NCBI GenBank assembly: GCA_036417435.1
Contig: CM070900.1
Span: forward strand, 121,350,315 to 121,414,314
Reading direction: 5' to 3'
DNA: 64,000 nt
Source of the DNA: Inia geoffrensis
Taxonomy: Eukaryota > Chordata > Mammalia > Artiodactyla > Iniidae
Shown in pieces: positions 49,771 through 61,058 of this stretch; positions within the stretch are counted from its first letter, which is position 1; the number at the start of each line of letters is the position of its first letter. Under the pieces are notes generated by a model that made no database searches, was not told the origin of the DNA, and saw only the letters and a list, made by a program, of their open reading frames with translations. Made by a program: the position numbers and the translations under genes.

Positions 49771-49839
49771 TATTCTTTTTCGGAGTGTACCAAAACTAAC
49801 TGATTGGAATTCAGTTGTACTAATTAATACTAAAAGAAT
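49771..49839 (-). pseudogene. tRNA-Gly (UCC) pseudogene, mitochondrial
   Basis: Between COX3 and ND3. Acceptor ends attcttt / aaagaata pair, and the anticodon region ttccaat is retained. Confidence 0.93.
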
Positions 49840-49840
49840 T

Positions 49841-50624
49841 ATGAGCCTCATCAATAGATGGATACGTAAAGGAATAGTCACACAACATCTACAAAATGTC
49901 AGTATCAAGCAGCAGCTTCAAAGCTGAAGTGGTGGTTGGATGTGAAGTGGAATTTTAATTGGCGCAGAAAACAGACAATAGGGAAGTGGACCCAATGATT
50001 ACGTGCAGTCCATGGAACCCTGTGGCCATGAAGAAAGTTGATCCATATACTCCATCTGAGATTGTTAAATGGAGCTTCATAATACTCTGAGGCTTGTAGG
50101 AGTGTAAAATATACGCCCAGGGCAATTGTAATAAAGAGGGCTTGGAGTATGTGCTTGCGATTTCCTTCCGTAAGGCTGTGGTGGACTCAAGTAATAGACA
50201 CGCCAGAGGCTAGTAGCACGGAAGTGTTGAGAAGCAGTACCTCTAGGGGGTTTAGAGGGCAAATGCCTGTTGGTGGCCAGCACCCGCCTAATTCAGGAGT
50301 AGGGGCGAGGCTTGAGTAATAGAAGGCTCAAAAGAAGCTGGTAAAAAAGAGGGCTTCTGAGACGATAAATAAGATTATCCCATATCGAAGCCCTTTTTGG
50401 ACAATTGGTGTATCGTGGCCTTGGAAAGTGCTCTCTCGAATAACATCTCGCCACCACTGATATGTTGTTAGAGTATTAGTTAGTAGGCCTAATATTAGTA
50501 GTATTATTGAGTTGAAGTGGAATCACATGATTAGGCCGGATGTTATTAGGAGGGCTGAAAGGGCTCTTGTAAGGGGTCAAGGATTGGGCTTTACTATGTG
50601 GCATGTGTGGGTCTGGTGGGTCAT
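49841..50624 (-). pseudogene. COX3: COX3 pseudogene, full length, with offsetting frameshifts
   Basis: Cytochrome c oxidase subunit III, an inner-membrane protein of seven helices. It starts at ATG 50,622-50,624, overlapping the end of ATP6, and ends in an incomplete stop before tRNA-Gly, as in mtDNA; 784 bp equals the normal length. With TGA read as Trp the frame is open from MTHQTHT through [16 protein letters not shown] and [13 protein letters not shown]. An extra base near 50,063-50,068 shifts the frame, and a missing base near 49,980 restores it, so the C-terminus [22 protein letters not shown] is back in frame. Nuclear translation would stop at the first TGA. Confidence 0.95.
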
Positions 50625-51529
50625 TATTATTGTCATGCAGATATAGGCTTACTAGGAGGGTAAACACATAGGCTTGAATTATAGCAAGGGCAAATTCGAG
50701 GATAGTAAGTAGGGTAAGAATGATGAATGTAATAAAAGCTGTGGTAGTGCTGATGCTGTGCTAAAGTTGTCCCTCCAATTAGATGTATTAATAAATGTCC
50801 TGCTGTAATATTGGCTGTTAATCGCACAACTAGTGTTACTGGTTGGATAAACAGGCTAATAGTTTTGATAATCACTAGTATGGGGATGAGGGGGGTGGGT
50901 GTGCCTTGTGGCAAGAAGTGAGCTAGAGATATTTTTGTTCCGTTATGAAAACCTGTAATCACGGTGCCCGCTCGTAGGGGAACTGCTACTCCTACATTTA
51001 CTCAGAGTTGCGTGGTGGGTGTAAACGAGTGGGGAAGTAGTCCTAGAAGGTTGGTTGACCCAATAAATAAAATGAGTGATATTAGAATTAATGATCAAGC
51101 CTGTCCCTTGTGATTATGGGTGCTTATTATTTGTTTTGATGTAAGTTGGACTAGTCATTGTTGAAGGGAAATTATGCGAGTATTAGTCATTTTGATGTTG
51201 GAAATAAAATACTTTTAAACATAATAATTAAAATAACCACAGGGAGGGCTTCCCTGGTGGCGCTAGTGGTTGAGAGTCCGCCTGCCGATGCAGGGGACAC
51301 GGGTTCGTGCCCCGGATCGGGAAGATCCCACATGCTGCGGAGCAGCTGGGCCCGTGAGCCATGGCCGCTGAGCCTGCGTGTCCGGAGCCTGTGCTCCGCA
51401 ACGGGAGAGGCCACAGCAGTGAGAGGCCCGCGTACTGCAAAAAAAAGAAAAAAAAAAAAAAAAAAAAATAACCACAGGGAGGCCTATTGTTGTTGGGGTT
51501 ATGAAAGAGGCAAATAGATTTTCATTCAT
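50625..51529 (-). pseudogene. ATP6: ATP6 pseudogene, split by a SINE
   Basis: ATP synthase subunit a. Start ATG 51,527-51,529 (MNENLFASFITPTT), overlapping the ATP8 end as in mtDNA. After about 45 bases a SINE (51,247-51,465) intervenes and the gene resumes with VVILIIMFKSILFPTSK. Downstream, [20 protein letters not shown] and the conserved [19 protein letters not shown] (with the proton-path arginine) are visible. A deletion of about 5 bp near 50,758-50,762 then breaks the frame. The end reads LYLHDNN and has lost its stop register relative to COX3. Confidence 0.95.
51231..51481 (+). mobile_element. CHR-family SINE, short form, inserted in NUMT ATP6
   Basis: Body 51,247-51,465: intact head with one extra base (gcgctagtgg), complete B-box-like region, A tail containing one G. 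Perfect 16-bp duplication aaataaccacagggag at 51,231-51,246 and 51,466-51,481, made of ATP6 sequence. Confidence 0.97.
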
Positions 51530-51711
51530 TTTGTTTCTCAAGGGGTGGACTGTTTTTACACTTTGGTGGGTGTTGATTCTGGGTTGGGGTAATAAGATTC
51601 TGGGTTGGGGTAATAAGTGTACTTTGAGACTTTTAGTTGAAATATAATAAACAGTGTTAGAAACATAGATGAGATGATAATGAATCATGTTGATGTATCT
51701 AACTGTGGCAT
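51499..51711 (-). pseudogene. ATP8: ATP8 pseudogene with a 21-bp tandem duplication
   Basis: ATP synthase subunit 8, a small one-helix membrane protein. ATG at 51,709-51,711 starts MPQLDTSTW (TGA read as Trp) with the family N-terminal motif, then [17 protein letters not shown]. The segment YYPNPES occurs twice in a row, from an exact in-frame 21-bp tandem duplication (51,575-51,595 and 51,596-51,616). A TAA follows soon after, ending the frame early. It overlaps ATP6 as usual. Confidence 0.93.
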
Positions 51712-51713
51712 GC

Positions 51714-51778
51714 CATTAAGGAGAGCCTCAGCTCTCAGTCTTTAACTTAAAAGGTTAACGTTACCTAGCTTCTTAATG
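51714..51778 (-). pseudogene. tRNA-Lys (UUU) pseudogene, mitochondrial
   Basis: Between COX2 and ATP8. Acceptor cattaag/cttaatg pairs, anticodon region cttttaa intact, TΨC arm altered. Confidence 0.93.
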
Positions 51779-51781
51779 AGT

Positions 51782-52465
51782 TTAGAATATTGATGCGGAT
51801 CATTTTTCGAAGTATTTTAAGGGTACTAATTCAAGGACAATTGGCATGAAGCTAAGGTTTGATACACAAATCTCTGAACACTGTCTGTAATACAAACCTG
51901 GTCGTATTGATATTAGGGTTGTTTGATTTAGGCGCCCTGGGATTGCGTCTGTTTTCAGGCCTAGGGAAGGTACGGCTCATGAGTGTAATACATCTTCGGA
52001 GGAGATCAGTATTCGGATTGTTATTTCTATGGGCAACACTACTGGGTTATCTACTTCCAGCAGTTGTAACTCCCCTGGTTTTAAATCTGATATTGGGATT
52101 ATATAGGAGTCAAAATTTAAGCCTCTGTAGTCAGTGTACTCATAACTTCAGTATCATTCGTGGCCTATAGTTTTTACAGTAAGAGACGGGTTGTTGATCT
52201 CATCTATCATGTACAGGATTCGCAACGATGGCAGGGCAATTAAAATCAAGATAATGGCCGATAAGATGGTTCAGATGGTTTCTACTTCTTGTGCGTCTAT
52301 TGTGCTGGTACATGTTAGCTTAGCTGTTAGCACAAGTGAGATGATACAAAGAAGCAGAGAGCTAATTAAGAAGACAATTATTAGTGTGTGGTTGTGAAAG
52401 TGTAGTAATTCTTCCATGATGGGTGATGTTGTGTCTTGAAACCCTAGTTGTAAAGGATATGCCAT
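51782..52465 (-). pseudogene. COX2: COX2 pseudogene, full length with frame preserved
   Basis: Cytochrome c oxidase subunit II, which carries the CuA centre. It runs from ATG 52,463-52,465 ([24 protein letters not shown]) to TAA at 51,782-51,784, exactly 684 bp, the normal length, and I find no indel. Blocks visible: the two N-terminal helices, GHEWYWSYEYTD, the region coding [22 protein letters not shown] and [15 protein letters not shown]. Damage is by substitution: AGA codons, stops in the vertebrate mitochondrial code, at codon 114 (52,124-52,126) and codon 194 (51,884-51,886, in place of the glycine before QC). The mitochondrial TGA codons would stop nuclear translation. Confidence 0.95.
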
Positions 52466-52466
52466 A

Positions 52467-52533
52467 GAGATATACAGGATTTCCACCTGTGACTTAACTT
52501 TGACAAAGTTACATAAAATTTTACTAATATCTC
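52467..52533 (-). pseudogene. tRNA-Asp (GUC) pseudogene, mitochondrial
   Basis: Acceptor gagatat/atatctc pairs and the anticodon region ttgtcaaag is retained, between tRNA-Ser and COX2 as in mtDNA. Confidence 0.92.
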
Positions 52534-52540
52534 ATTTATG

Positions 52541-52595
52541 GAGAAAGACATAGTGGTTATGATGTTGGCTTGAAACCGATAAAAGAGGGTTGACT

Positions 52596-52604
<9 letters not shown>
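52541..52604 (+). pseudogene. tRNA-Ser (UCN) pseudogene, mitochondrial, 3' part damaged
   Basis: Encoded opposite to COX1, as in mtDNA. The 5' half gagaaagacatagtggttatg and the anticodon region ggcttgaaacc are clear. After gagggttgac the 3' acceptor half is lost and COX1 sequence follows directly, so about 8 bp are deleted. Confidence 0.88.
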
Positions 52605-54139
<1,535 letters not shown>

Positions 54140-54140
54140 A

Positions 54141-54206
54141 GGTAAAATTGCCGAGTAGGCATTAGACTGTAAATCTAAAGACAGAGGCGATGTCCTCTTT
54201 TTGCCA
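54141..54206 (+). pseudogene. tRNA-Tyr (GUA) pseudogene, mitochondrial
   Basis: ggtaaaattgcc start, intact anticodon region actgtaaatc, ttttgcca end. Adjacent to COX1 in the normal order. Confidence 0.94.
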
Positions 54207-54274
54207 AGCCCTGTGGTGAATTGTTCATATTGAATTGCAAATTCAAAGCAGCAGCTTCAACCCTGCAGGGGCTT
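54207..54274 (+). pseudogene. tRNA-Cys (GCA) pseudogene, mitochondrial
   Basis: Acceptor agccct/aggggctt and anticodon region aattgcaaatt intact. Confidence 0.94.
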
Positions 54275-54306
54275 CTCCCGCTGTTTTTTTCCTGCTGCGG
54301 GAGAAG
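54272..54306. other. Mitochondrial light-strand origin (OL) hairpin, nuclear copy
   Basis: Perfect 10-bp stem cttctcccgc / gcgggagaag enclosing a 15-base loop that is mostly T, between tRNA-Cys and tRNA-Asn. In mitochondria this structure primes light-strand replication; in the nucleus it has no known role. Confidence 0.95.
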
Positions 54307-54380
54307 TAGATAGAAGCCAGTCGACTAGGGTATTTAGCTGTTAACTAAAAATTCTTGGGAGATGTATCCCTCCAATCTAG
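54307..54380 (+). pseudogene. tRNA-Asn (GUU) pseudogene, mitochondrial
   Basis: Acceptor taga/tctag, anticodon region gctgttaacta retained. Confidence 0.94.
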
Positions 54381-54381
54381 T

Positions 54382-54449
54382 GAGGATTAGCTTCATTAAA
54401 GTGTTTGATTTGCATTCAGTTGATGTAGGATATAGTCTTGCAATCCCTA
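54382..54449 (+). pseudogene. tRNA-Ala (UGC) pseudogene, mitochondrial
   Basis: gaggattagc start, anticodon region gatttgcattc, caatccct end. Confidence 0.94.
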
Positions 54450-54455
54450 TTAGGC

Positions 54456-54522
54456 AGGAATTAAGTAAATTATACTTGCTTAGGGTTTTGAAGGCTATTG
54501 GTCTGTTTTAACCTAAATTCCT
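54456..54522 (-). pseudogene. tRNA-Trp (UCA) pseudogene, mitochondrial
   Basis: aggaatttaggtta start on the minus strand, anticodon region ccttcaaaa, ttaattcct end; lies between ND2 and tRNA-Ala. Confidence 0.93.
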
Positions 54523-55490
54523 ATTCCAACACTGATAGTATTGGTGTGAGGGGCAGAAGTATTGTGGATATTACGATCATAGTCGGTAGGAGGATTATTT
54601 GTTTTGTAGAGTCAAGCTGTCATTTTATTTTCACGTTTTTTTATGGAGGGGAACGTGGTCAGCACTGTGGGGTATGTGAGTCGCATGTAGAAGTACAGGT
54701 TAAGTAGTGCTGTGATGGCTATAAGTGTGGGTAAAATAATATTATTGTTTTTTGTTATTTCTTGAATAATTATTCATTTAGGCATGAATCCTGATAGTGG
54801 TGGGAGTCCCCCTATTGATAGTAGAGCGCCTAGGGTAAGGGTTGTGACAACAGGTGTTTTGTTTCATGTGTGTGACAGTGACAGTGTAGTAGTGGCCAAG
54901 CTGTGAATAAATAATATGAATATAGTGAGGGTTATTATAGTGTAGATTACTAGGTTTAGAGTTGTTATAGTTGGGTTGTATAGTAAGACAGCTGTTATTC
55001 AACCTATGTGGGCGATTGATGAGTAAGCCATGATTTTTTGGAGTTGGGTTTGATTTAATCCACCTCACCCTCCGATTAGAATGGACAGTATGAATAGGGA
55101 TAGTATTAGGTTTAGGTTGATTGATGGTGAGATTTGCTAAAGGATTGATAGAGGCGCAAGTTTTGGTCATGTCAATAGAATTAGGCCTGCCATTAATGGG
55201 GTGCCTTGTGTTACCTCGGACACTCAAAAGTGAAAAGGGGATAGTCCTAGTTTTATGGCCAGGGCTACTGTTACTGCTGTTGATGCAGTTGGGTTGAATA
55301 TTTTTGTAATAGTTCATTGGCCGGAATATAGTAAGTTAATGATGACTGCTATTATAAATAGCATGGATGTGTTAGCTTGTGTTAAGAAATATTTAGTGGA
55401 GGCTTCAATGGCTAATGGGTTAAAGTTTTTTTTTTTTATTATAATGGGGATAATGGCTAGAATATTTATTTTGATCCAATTCAGGCTAGC
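54523..55490 (-). pseudogene. ND2: ND2 pseudogene, lacking its 5' end
   Basis: A complex I membrane subunit. From the right edge it reads approximately [12 protein letters not shown], an A-run, then [31 protein letters not shown] and [57 protein letters not shown], and later [21 protein letters not shown]. The first 90-100 bases of the gene are absent, so the breakpoint lies inside ND2. A homopolymer of A near 55,426-55,437 is expanded. The long open minus-strand frame at 54,778-55,317 is an out-of-frame shadow. Confidence 0.93.
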
Positions 55491-55560
55491 AATACACCCA
55501 AACCAGTTGACACCAGCAGGAGGTACCCATTTTCTGTTCTGCTTTTAACAGTCACTAACC
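55491..55560 (-). repeat. Short L1M piece, right flank of the NUMT
   Basis: The segment agttgacaccagcaggaggt followed by acccattttctgttctg resembles the continuation of the L1 3' UTR that ends at 48,811. Short and decayed. Confidence 0.4.
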
Positions 55561-55949
55561 CATGTGTAACATTTGAATCAGATTCTATTTCTCTCTGACA
55601 TAGTTCCTCTTCTTCCCTGTCTCTTCCTCATGATGCCAAACAGGTTGCTGTTAAGGTTAAATAAGTGCCTTCTTCGAAGCACCAATAATTCGTTTTTGTT
55701 AAATGCCACCAGATGCCCAATGGATTAGTCTTTTGCTTTCTTTGGACAATGATCAGTCAAGCAGTCAGCTTCTATATAGGAATGACCAACCAAAGCATAT
55801 AGTCCCCTCTGGAGGGGAATATCTTTGTTACTTGGTGCCTTAGGGCACAACATGACTTACTTTAAGTCTTATTTGTTATATCTAAGCTTTGGTTAAAATC
55901 TATTCAAAGCAGCCTCTGACCCCAGATTCCCAAAAATGGACAGTATAAA
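55561..55949. other. Unrecognised tract
   Basis: No element recognised. Confidence 0.4.
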
Positions 55950-56890
55950 GCAGATTTTCAAATAAGAAGAGAACCTGGTGACTATCTGTGTCTTCATTTT
56001 ATAGCTGATGATACTAAGGCCCACAGTGGCTTCCTAGAGCTCCAATTATGACACAAAGACAAATTATGCATTATCTCTGTCCCCAAGGAGTTGACCGCCT
56101 AGCGGGAATACCAACAAACAAATCAACAACACTATCCTGTGTGATAGATGCTATGGGAGAATAAGGTAATGCAGGTACCTCAGAAGGATAGGTTGCAAGA
56201 CTTTTCTGAAGAAGGCAACAGTTTTACTGTACTTTGAAGGAAGTGAATGGGCCAGTGAGATAAAGAAATGGAAAGGCAGTAGGGCCTTCTAGGCAAGGGT
56301 AAGCATAAAACTTTGGAAGAACTGGGAATAATTCAGTACTTTAAAGTATAAACCTTAAAAAGTGGCTGGAGAGGAGGACACTAGGGGGTTAAAATTTGAA
56401 TGCACACAAGTTACATAAATGGGTGAAACTTTATGGATGAGGTCTCTGGTAAATTAATGTCCTCTCTAAAGAGCAAATGTCAGTATAGCCAATTGTCACC
56501 ATGTGAGGGGATAATCTTATAATCTGAAGAGAAGCCAGAAATCTTTTAATTTTTAAATCAGTGTTGGTACCAAATTCTAAAGAAAACATGGTACAAACAA
56601 GACCAAACACATATGTGAGTTGAATTTTGCTAACAGCCTGCCAGTTTACAACCTCAGGGCTAGAGAGTTAGGCCAGGAGCAGCTCATAAAAGGCTCTGTG
56701 TACTAAGCTGAGGGGTTTGGACTTTATCCTGAAAACTGTAGGGACTCATTAAAAGACTTGAAGTGATTAACATCTTAGAAGGGTCACTCTGGCAGCTGTG
56801 TGAAGTCTGGAAGGTTGCTATGTAACAAGTGCTTAAACCAAGGTGGTGACAGCGACACGGAAAGGAGGAGGCAGATTTGAAAGATGTTAA
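55950..56890 (-). repeat. L2 fragments
   Basis: Reverse-strand L2 patterns: tctgtccccaaggagttgac near 56,078, gcagtagggccttctaggca near 56,276, gggtttggactttatcctga near 56,713 and agggtcactctggcagctgt near 56,779. One long copy with gaps, or two. Confidence 0.75.
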
Positions 56891-57994
56891 ACAAGGCAAA
56901 CAGTTTAGTAAATTACAGTTGAAACTTGAACGTAGGTCTCCTACTCCCTTGCTTGATATTCTTATAACTATACCAACATTGTAGGATGCCTTTTTGAGTA
57001 GAATACTATTTGGTTTGCAATTAATAAGTTACAGGGGAGATTCTTTGCAAACATTACCTTGAAACACCAGAATTTTTTTCCTATAGATACTATTAGTATA
57101 GTGTAGGCAAACTCTACACTAAAGTAAACTCCAGGAAAGAGGATATACAGAGAAATCATGAGGAGATAGACAGTGGGCATAGACACTGACCGTGAATAAA
57201 GCCCATCTACCATGCTTCACTGGCTAACATTCTATGCCAGTTTACAACTAAACAAAGGATGAAGATATTATTAAGTATTTGGTAAAGGAAAAGAAGGGAC
57301 TATCTTACTGCATTCCTGCCTCAAAAATTCTATGACTAAAAATTACTCAATTAATGAGTTTCTGGATCATCAGCATTGTGGTTAATCCCTGCACACTTAG
57401 TGCAAGTGAAGACTACAGCTTTAATTTGGTTAGTACGTTTTTTAGTTCAATGAATAACGGAGCCAGACAACAAGCAAGTCAAGTGGAAAGTGAAGTCATT
57501 AGGTGGGGTGAAGTGATGTCAAATCTCTGAGTGTTTTCTCTCTTAACCTTCTGGATGGGAGCTGGACTCCATTTGTCTGACTGGCACAGATGAGTGTATA
57601 GAAGAGCATTTGTTAAATAGCTCTGTGAATAATAAAATCTATCCCTACTACCTGCTTGAGAAAAAGCTGGAAATGCTGTATCTTTCTTTATTAAACAAGA
57701 TATTAATTTACAAAGTTGTTGAAGAATCTGATCTTTCCTAAAGTTTCCATATTATGCAATTACATTGGTACAGAGAGAAAATAAAACTTCCAAATCATAA
57801 CATCTGGAATGATGTTATATATCTGTAAGTTTGTAATAATGTAGCTAAACAGTGGCGTATTGTGACCCTCTACTCTGTTTATGGCAAGGGTGTCAATGTT
57901 TACTTCATGGGAGTGGTATTGAACTTTCAACCAATGTTATCTTATGGTTATTTTTTTCAGCAGTACTGTGATGGTACTAAGAATATGCTATATG
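56891..57994. other. Unrecognised tract
   Basis: No gene or named repeat. Confidence 0.4.
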
Positions 57995-58390
57995 TAGACT
58001 AGACTCTGTATTCTATCGGTTGGAATAGGTTAGGTTACACCACAGTAGCAAATATCCCAATAAATCAGTGGCTTGAAACAACAAAGCTTTGATTTCTCAT
58101 TAGTGCCATATGTTCATCACGGGTAGCTTGGGGGCTCCACTCTGTGCTGTCCTCATTCTAGGACCTTGGATGACAGGGCAGTTACCAGCATTGCCAGTCA
58201 CCATGGCAGAAGGAAAGAACGTTCTCTGGCTCAGAAATTACACATGATGCTCACTTTTAATCAAAACTTGCCGGTGAGAACTAGAATCACAGCTGCACTC
58301 AGCTATAGCTATGAAGTTCAATTTTACCATGTGCCCAAATGACAGAGAACTGGAAATATTTAGTGAACAGAACTAATGACTATCACAGTC
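57995..58390 (+). repeat. Old interspersed repeat, family uncertain
   Basis: A mammalian repeat-like tract: aatcagtggcttgaaacaac, gtcaccatggcagaaggaaa, ccatgtgcccaaatgacaga and ggaaatatttagtgaacaga. I recognise the general pattern but cannot name the family. Confidence 0.55.
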
Positions 58391-58884
58391 ACTCAAATAA
58401 TTGGTCTATTATGGTTTCATGTATCTTTTTTTTCTCTACTTGGCTGGACTGTGAAGTTAGAACCTATGACTTAAAAGGCTCCCAACAAATTCTTTTGATC
58501 CAGTACGTGAAGAGAACAGCTTGATTAAAGTGTTATTTCAATAAAGTAATTATGTCCTTTTGGAACTTTTCCCCCAATACTATATTTTAAAGTTCAGCTC
58601 TGATACAGTAAAGTTGCCAGAAATAGATAACAAAATTATTCAGATGAATTGCAAGCCCAGAAAGTAATCACCTGGCTATGCAAGCCAGGTGTAATCATAA
58701 AATAGATAATCAAAATTGGACTGAATTCATTTTTCCACAGATGTTACAATCTATTAAAGAATAAAGCCTGGAACTCTGACACTACAATATTATCTCTCTT
58801 TACCTTTACTGTATTTACTGTTTAAAGCTCCACATTAGGAACCACTCAAGCACTGCTGAAGAGAAACACTCTCTCATGCCAAGT
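58391..58884. other. Unrecognised tract
   Basis: A short perfect palindrome (cacctggctatgcaagccaggtg, 58,670-58,692) is the only local structure noted. Confidence 0.4.
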
Positions 58885-60250
58885 GTTCTCACTTTAAGAT
58901 CATAGCCATAAATCCCAAATGTTTAGGACTCTCAAATCTTTATCTCCAGACCTCACTTCTTCCAGGAACTCCAGAATCATATATCTTGCTATCTCTGCTT
59001 TGATGTCTACTAAGTATTTTAAACATAACCTAGCCAAAACAGAACTTTTCATTTTTCTGCTCTGCAAATCTGCTTTCTTAGTCCTTCCTGTGTCTGAAAA
59101 CAGCACCACTAACCTAGTTCCTCAAGCTAAAAGCATAGGAATCCTCCTGATTCCCCTCCATCCCTTATTATTCTAAGTCAAACCTAGAAGCAAGTCCTGG
59201 CAACTTTACTGCTAAAGCATACCTGCGGTCTAAGAACGCCTTGCTCTTCCCCCAAATAGCCTGAGCCGTGACCGACTTTCGCCTGGACTACTGTAAAACT
59301 TCCTAACTGATCTTCTGTTTTCACTAACCCCCACCTCTACATCCGTTTTCAACATAGTGGTCATAGCAATCTTTTAAACAAACATCAGACCATGACATTT
59401 CCCTCCTTAAAATCTCCCATTACACTGTGAATAAAATTTAAAGAATATCGGCCCTCAAAGCCCTGCATGAACTGACTGAACCATTTGACTGACCACACAG
59501 TTATATTATCAATATATACCACTCCCTGGCTTTCCCCCTACATGGGCCCTCTTTTCTTCAGCATGCCAGGTTTGGCTCACCTTAGGGCCTTTGCATTACT
59601 TGTTTCCTCCCAGTCTTTGCAGCAATGTCTGCTTGTCATTTAGGTTCCGTTTTAAATATCAATTCCTCAGAGAGACCTTCCATGACCTCTTTATATAAAG
59701 AGGAACCATCTTATCACTATCTTTTATGTCACCCTCTTTTTTTTTAAAGACACCAATTGTACTTGAACATTTGTTACTTTTTTTTTTTCTTTTTGGCTGT
59801 GTTGGGTCTTCGTTGCTGTGCGTGGGCTTTCTCTAGTTGCGGCGAGCGGGGGCCACTCTTCATCGCTGTGCATAGGCCTCTCACTATCACAGCCTCTCTT
59901 GTTGCAGAGCACAGGCTCCAGACACGCAGGCTCAGTAGTTGTGGCTCACGGGCCCAGTTGCTCCGCGCCATGGGGGATCTTCCCAGACCAGGGCTCGAAC
60001 CCTTGTCCCCTGCATTAGCAGGCAGATTCTCAACCACTGTGCCACCAGGGAAGCCCACGTCACCCTCTTTTAATTATCTGCATATCTCTTGATTATTATC
60101 TGATGTGTCCTTGTTTGTTTATTGTTTGCTTATTTCACACCACTAGAATGTAACGTCAGCTGTTTTGTGCTGTGCCATATCCTCTGTGATGAGATCAGTG
60201 CCTGGCTCATGCTAGGTACTGAGCAAATATCTGTTGAAAAGGTATTTATG
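58885..60250 (+). repeat. Long L2 copy interrupted by a SINE
   Basis: A sense L2 3' region of about 1 kb: ttgatgtctactaagtattt, aaactcctaactgatctt-like block near 59,300, gaccatgacatttccctcctt, ctttgcattacttgtttcct, tcagagagaccttccatgac, then the SINE at 59,741-60,058. The L2 resumes with gcatatctcttgattatta, ccactagaatgtaacgtcag and cagtgcctggctcatgctagg. Confidence 0.88.
59728..60071 (-). mobile_element. CHR-family SINE with an apparent 3' read-through segment
   Basis: Minus-strand SINE (head at about 60,058, first tail about 59,778-59,790). Beyond that tail lie 37 extra bases (about 59,741-59,777), not matching the SINE or the host L2, followed by a second A run before the target-site duplication. 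The perfect 13-bp duplication gtcaccctctttt (59,728-59,740; 60,059-60,071) encloses both, so the extra piece came in with the element. Confidence 0.9.
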
Positions 60251-60524
60251 ATTTGAGTATGTACAAGGTACATGGTATCAGCAAGCAAGATATAAATGTT
60301 ACATAACATAACACTTCTAAATTCATCTTTGGCCACTTTATAATTATTCTGGAATTTCCAGTGATAAAAATTATTAATTATAAATTATTAAACATACTAA
60401 TACATAAATTAAATGCTTTCATAGTATAATTTTATCACAAGTAGTTAACTTGGAAGACAATTTGCATTCAAACCTAGACAGTCAGACACTGGAAGGGAAA
60501 AAGAAAATGAACAAGAACCAAGTA
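60251..60524. other. AT-rich tract without features
   Basis: Nothing recognised. Confidence 0.4.
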
Positions 60525-60738
60525 GCAGTAGTAACCAATGTTGAGCATTTACCACGTGACTGGCACATTATATTAGTCCCCTCATCAATTTTAATGAGGT
60601 GGGTATTACTATTCCCACTTTAGGAATTAGAATATTAAGGCTCAGAGTGATAAAGTATCTTGCCCCAAATCACACAGCATGGAACAGAGTTAGGATATTA
60701 ATCTATCTCTAATTCTTTACTCCATGGCATGCCCTCAG
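60525..60738 (-). repeat. MIR SINE
   Basis: Reverse MIR: gttgagcatttaccacgtga, attcccactttaggaattag, taaagtatcttgccccaaat and cacacagcatggaacagagt. Confidence 0.85.
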
Positions 60739-60824
60739 AAGGCAGTTGCCTGGGGAGTCCTGACTGAGGAGCAGCAGCTGCTACAGCTGTAAAATTAGTG
60801 ATCTCTCTCTCAAAGAGCTGATGG

Positions 60825-61058
60825 CTGGTAGACCTTTTTTGTTGTTGTTTTTGCGGTACGCGGGCCTCTCACTGTTGTGGCCTCTCCCGTTGCGGAGCAA
60901 CAGGCTCCAGACGCGCAGGCTCAGCGGCCATGGCTCACGGGCGCAGCCGCTCCACGGCATGTGGGATCTTCCCGGACCGGGGCACGAACCCGTGTCCCCT
61001 GCATCGGCAGGAGGACTCTCAACCACTGCGCCACCAGGGAAGCCCTGGTAGACCTTTT
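60825..61058 (-). mobile_element. CHR-family SINE, short form
   Basis: Minus-strand copy (60,839-61,044) with a T-tail containing gttgttgttt. Perfect 14-bp TSD ctggtagacctttt at 60,825-60,838 and 61,045-61,058. Confidence 0.96.

Noticed and set aside
54778..55317. 179-codon open frame on the minus strand
   Set aside because: It lies in the ND2 copy but in a different frame. The real ND2 sequence is read in the neighbouring frame, and the Asn/Pro/His-rich product is a shadow.
58670..58692. Palindrome as a regulatory site
   Set aside because: A single short inverted repeat without conserved context; chance is likely in 64 kb.
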